A stretch of DNA of 64,000 bases from Maribellus maritimus (lineage in GTDB: Bacteria; Bacteroidota; Bacteroidia; Bacteroidales; Prolixibacteraceae). The position numbers were made by a program, and so were the translations under genes. Position 1 is the first letter of the stretch, and each line of letters opens with the position of its first letter. The notes under the pieces are model-generated. The model was given only the letters and a program-made list of their open reading frames with translations, was not told the DNA's origin and ran no database searches. Shown one piece after another: positions 63,005 through 64,000 of the stretch. The stretch is from contig NZ_JAIKLE010000002.1 of NCBI RefSeq assembly GCF_022267315.1, forward strand, positions 62,001-126,000, written 5' to 3'.

Positions 63005-63892
63005 TTAAAAATAAAATCTAAGTCCAAGATAAAACGCAGTCATGTTGAAGTCTTCATAGTTTTCCAGAATTTCGGTCAGCCAGAATTCAGTTCCCAGTTC
63101 CAACATTACAGTTTCGCTGCCAATTTTAACTCTTCCCAGGAAATTAACAGAATTGTTTTTTCCTGTTCTTCCGAGTATTGTTTTATCGGTTTCTGTAGAA
63201 ACCATTTTTGTATTTATCTCGGCACCGGCTTCTGCCATAATCATCATTCCGCTGTAGTTTAAACGATATCCTAAGAAAACAGGGATTCGTCCGAAATAGT
63301 AAAACTGTGAATCGTCGTCTCCGCTGTTTTCAAGTGTTGCCAGATAGGCATTAAAATGAACCCCTGTACCAAAATATATTTCATTTCCAAACAGCTGTTC
63401 CATACCTATTTCTATTCCGGGTACAAGGTCATTTTCGAGTAACAAGGCCTCTCCAAGATTCGAAAATTTAATGTCGAGCAAAAGAGATGTGTTATTAAAT
63501 TTTATTGGAGTATCTGCCGTTTGATTTTGTACATTTTTAATACCGGGAGCAGTAGTGTGTTGTGGGGGAACAGCGGTAACTGTATTGTTTTTACTGTCCG
63601 AGTTTACAGGTTGTGATTCAGCTTTAATCTGATTTGTTATTTCTCCCGGGTCACATTGGGCCGTTGAATAGTTTTCGTCGATCCATTTTTGTGCTACCTG
63701 GCGAAAAGGAAATCCCCCTTTTATGGGAACGTAATTTGGCGATCGTTTATCAGCATCAACGACTTTTACTGTATTGTCTGTTTTGTCGCAAACAACCGTA
63801 AATGTTTTTTGTGCATATCCGTTTAAGGAGAAAGAAAGAAGAAAAATGATAAAACCAAATTGTATTAGCTGTTGAGTAAAATATTGTTTCAT
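63005..63892 (-). CDS. Outer-membrane beta-barrel protein with periplasmic N-terminal region
   Basis: This 295-residue protein has a signal peptide (about 1-27, ending GYAQ), a polar N-terminal region with two cysteines and a Gln/Thr-rich linker (about 30-130), and a C-terminal barrel of roughly eight strands (about 135-295; LDIKFSNLGEALLLENDLVPGIEIGMEQLFG to FYLGLRFYF, ending in aromatic Phe). It is probably an OmpA/OmpX-size barrel. It is the first gene of an operon with the 1004-residue repeat protein and may anchor or secrete it. Confidence 0.75.
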   Translation of the reverse strand: MKQYFTQQLIQFGFIIFLLSFSLNGYAQKTFTVVCDKTDNTVKVVDADKRSPNYVPIKGGFPFRQVAQKWIDENYSTAQCDPGEITNQIKAESQPVNSDSKNNTVTAVPPQHTTAPGIKNVQNQTADTPIKFNNTSLLLDIKFSNLGEALLLENDLVPGIEIGMEQLFGNEIYFGTGVHFNAYLATLENSGDDDSQFYYFGRIPVFLGYRLNYSGMMIMAEAGAEINTKMVSTETDKTILGRTGKNNSVNFLGRVKIGSETVMLELGTEFWLTEILENYEDFNMTAFYLGLRFYF

Positions 63893-63926
63893 ACTGTCGA
63901 GGTTAGATTAAATTCTGGTTTTTGTA

Positions 63927-63934
63927 CAAATTTA
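63927..63934 (-). promoter_or_regulatory. Promoter -7 box for the barrel operon
   Basis: On the minus strand this reads TAAATTTG, an exact TAnnTTTG box about 35 bases before the ATG at 63892. The usual TTTG -33 element is absent and an inverted repeat lies there instead, suggesting activator dependence. Confidence 0.45.
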
Positions 63935-63956
63935 ACTTTCTCGAAGGCGGCTTAAA

Positions 63957-63974
63957 ATACCTACTACTAGGTAT
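63957..63974. promoter_or_regulatory. Inverted repeat upstream of the barrel operon promoter
   Basis: ATACCTA (63957-63963) and TAGGTAT (63968-63974) are perfect inverted arms with a four-base spacer. The centre is about 35 bases upstream of the -7 box centre, a normal position for an activator site; a T-run also follows on the plus strand, so a terminator for an off-window gene is an alternative. Confidence 0.4.
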
Positions 63975-64000
63975 ATTTTTTAGGAACTAATAATTCAGAT

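Overview
The window looks like a chromosomal segment of an AT-rich, free-living member of the Bacteroidota, most likely from the Marinilabiliales/Prolixibacteraceae side of the phylum. Signs of this are a TonB-dependent receptor with an N-terminal carboxypeptidase-like domain, a type IX secretion (T9SS) C-terminal sorting domain, many lipoproteins and signal peptides, DUF4876, DUF6850, DUF5777, DUF3500 and DUF1080 proteins, and TAnnTTTG-type -7 promoter boxes with few Shine-Dalgarno sequences. The genus assignment is inference. I found no tRNA, rRNA, CRISPR array, insertion sequence or phage gene.

Layout. 1-3.8 kb: a FecR-domain protein that runs off the left edge, then a secreted protein with two PsbP-like halves. 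3.9-9 kb: an RtcB-type RNA ligase and a heterodimeric ABC exporter with one degenerate ATP site. 9-14.4 kb (minus): a lipoprotein, an M14 peptidase, a SnoaL-like protein and a DUF3500 protein. 14.5-16.4 kb: a MarR regulator and a MATE exporter that share a promoter containing a 26-bp perfect palindrome. 16.5-20.5 kb (minus): an S9 peptidase and a three-gene cluster (glycine-zipper membrane protein, PD40 lipoprotein, YccF). 20.7-23.3 kb: a sensor kinase and a NarL-type response regulator.

23.7-35.9 kb is the most unusual region: two paralogous lipoproteins with a gingipain-like (C25-like) fold and HEAT-like tails flank a TonB receptor, a DUF4876 lipoprotein and a DUF6850 outer-membrane barrel. 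A secreted thioredoxin-fold protein that has lost its second active-site cysteine follows. I propose that these form one cell-envelope system of unknown function.

36-40.3 kb: YjbQ, an IorA/IorB 2-oxoacid oxidoreductase in which IorA lacks its ferredoxin domain, a phosphoesterase and a cupin. 40.4-44.3 kb (minus): a redox locus (DUF2892 membrane protein, cupredoxin-repeat-T9SS protein, DUF5777 barrel, Rieske lipoprotein) preceded by a Crp/Fnr regulator and a GTGA-N6-TCAC site. 44.5-48.6 kb: 2-oxoglutarate dehydrogenase E1 and E2. 48.6-53.2 kb: a Gfo/Idh/MocA oxidoreductase, a CPA2 antiporter and an SGNH hydrolase. 53.4-57.3 kb: a Tat-exported two-subunit molybdenum hydroxylase and a small flavin reductase. 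57.3-63.9 kb (minus): a DUF1080 protein, a metallo-beta-lactamase-fold enzyme, a Prx6-type peroxiredoxin, and an operon of a beta-barrel protein with a 1004-residue secreted protein carrying five cysteine-rich repeats.
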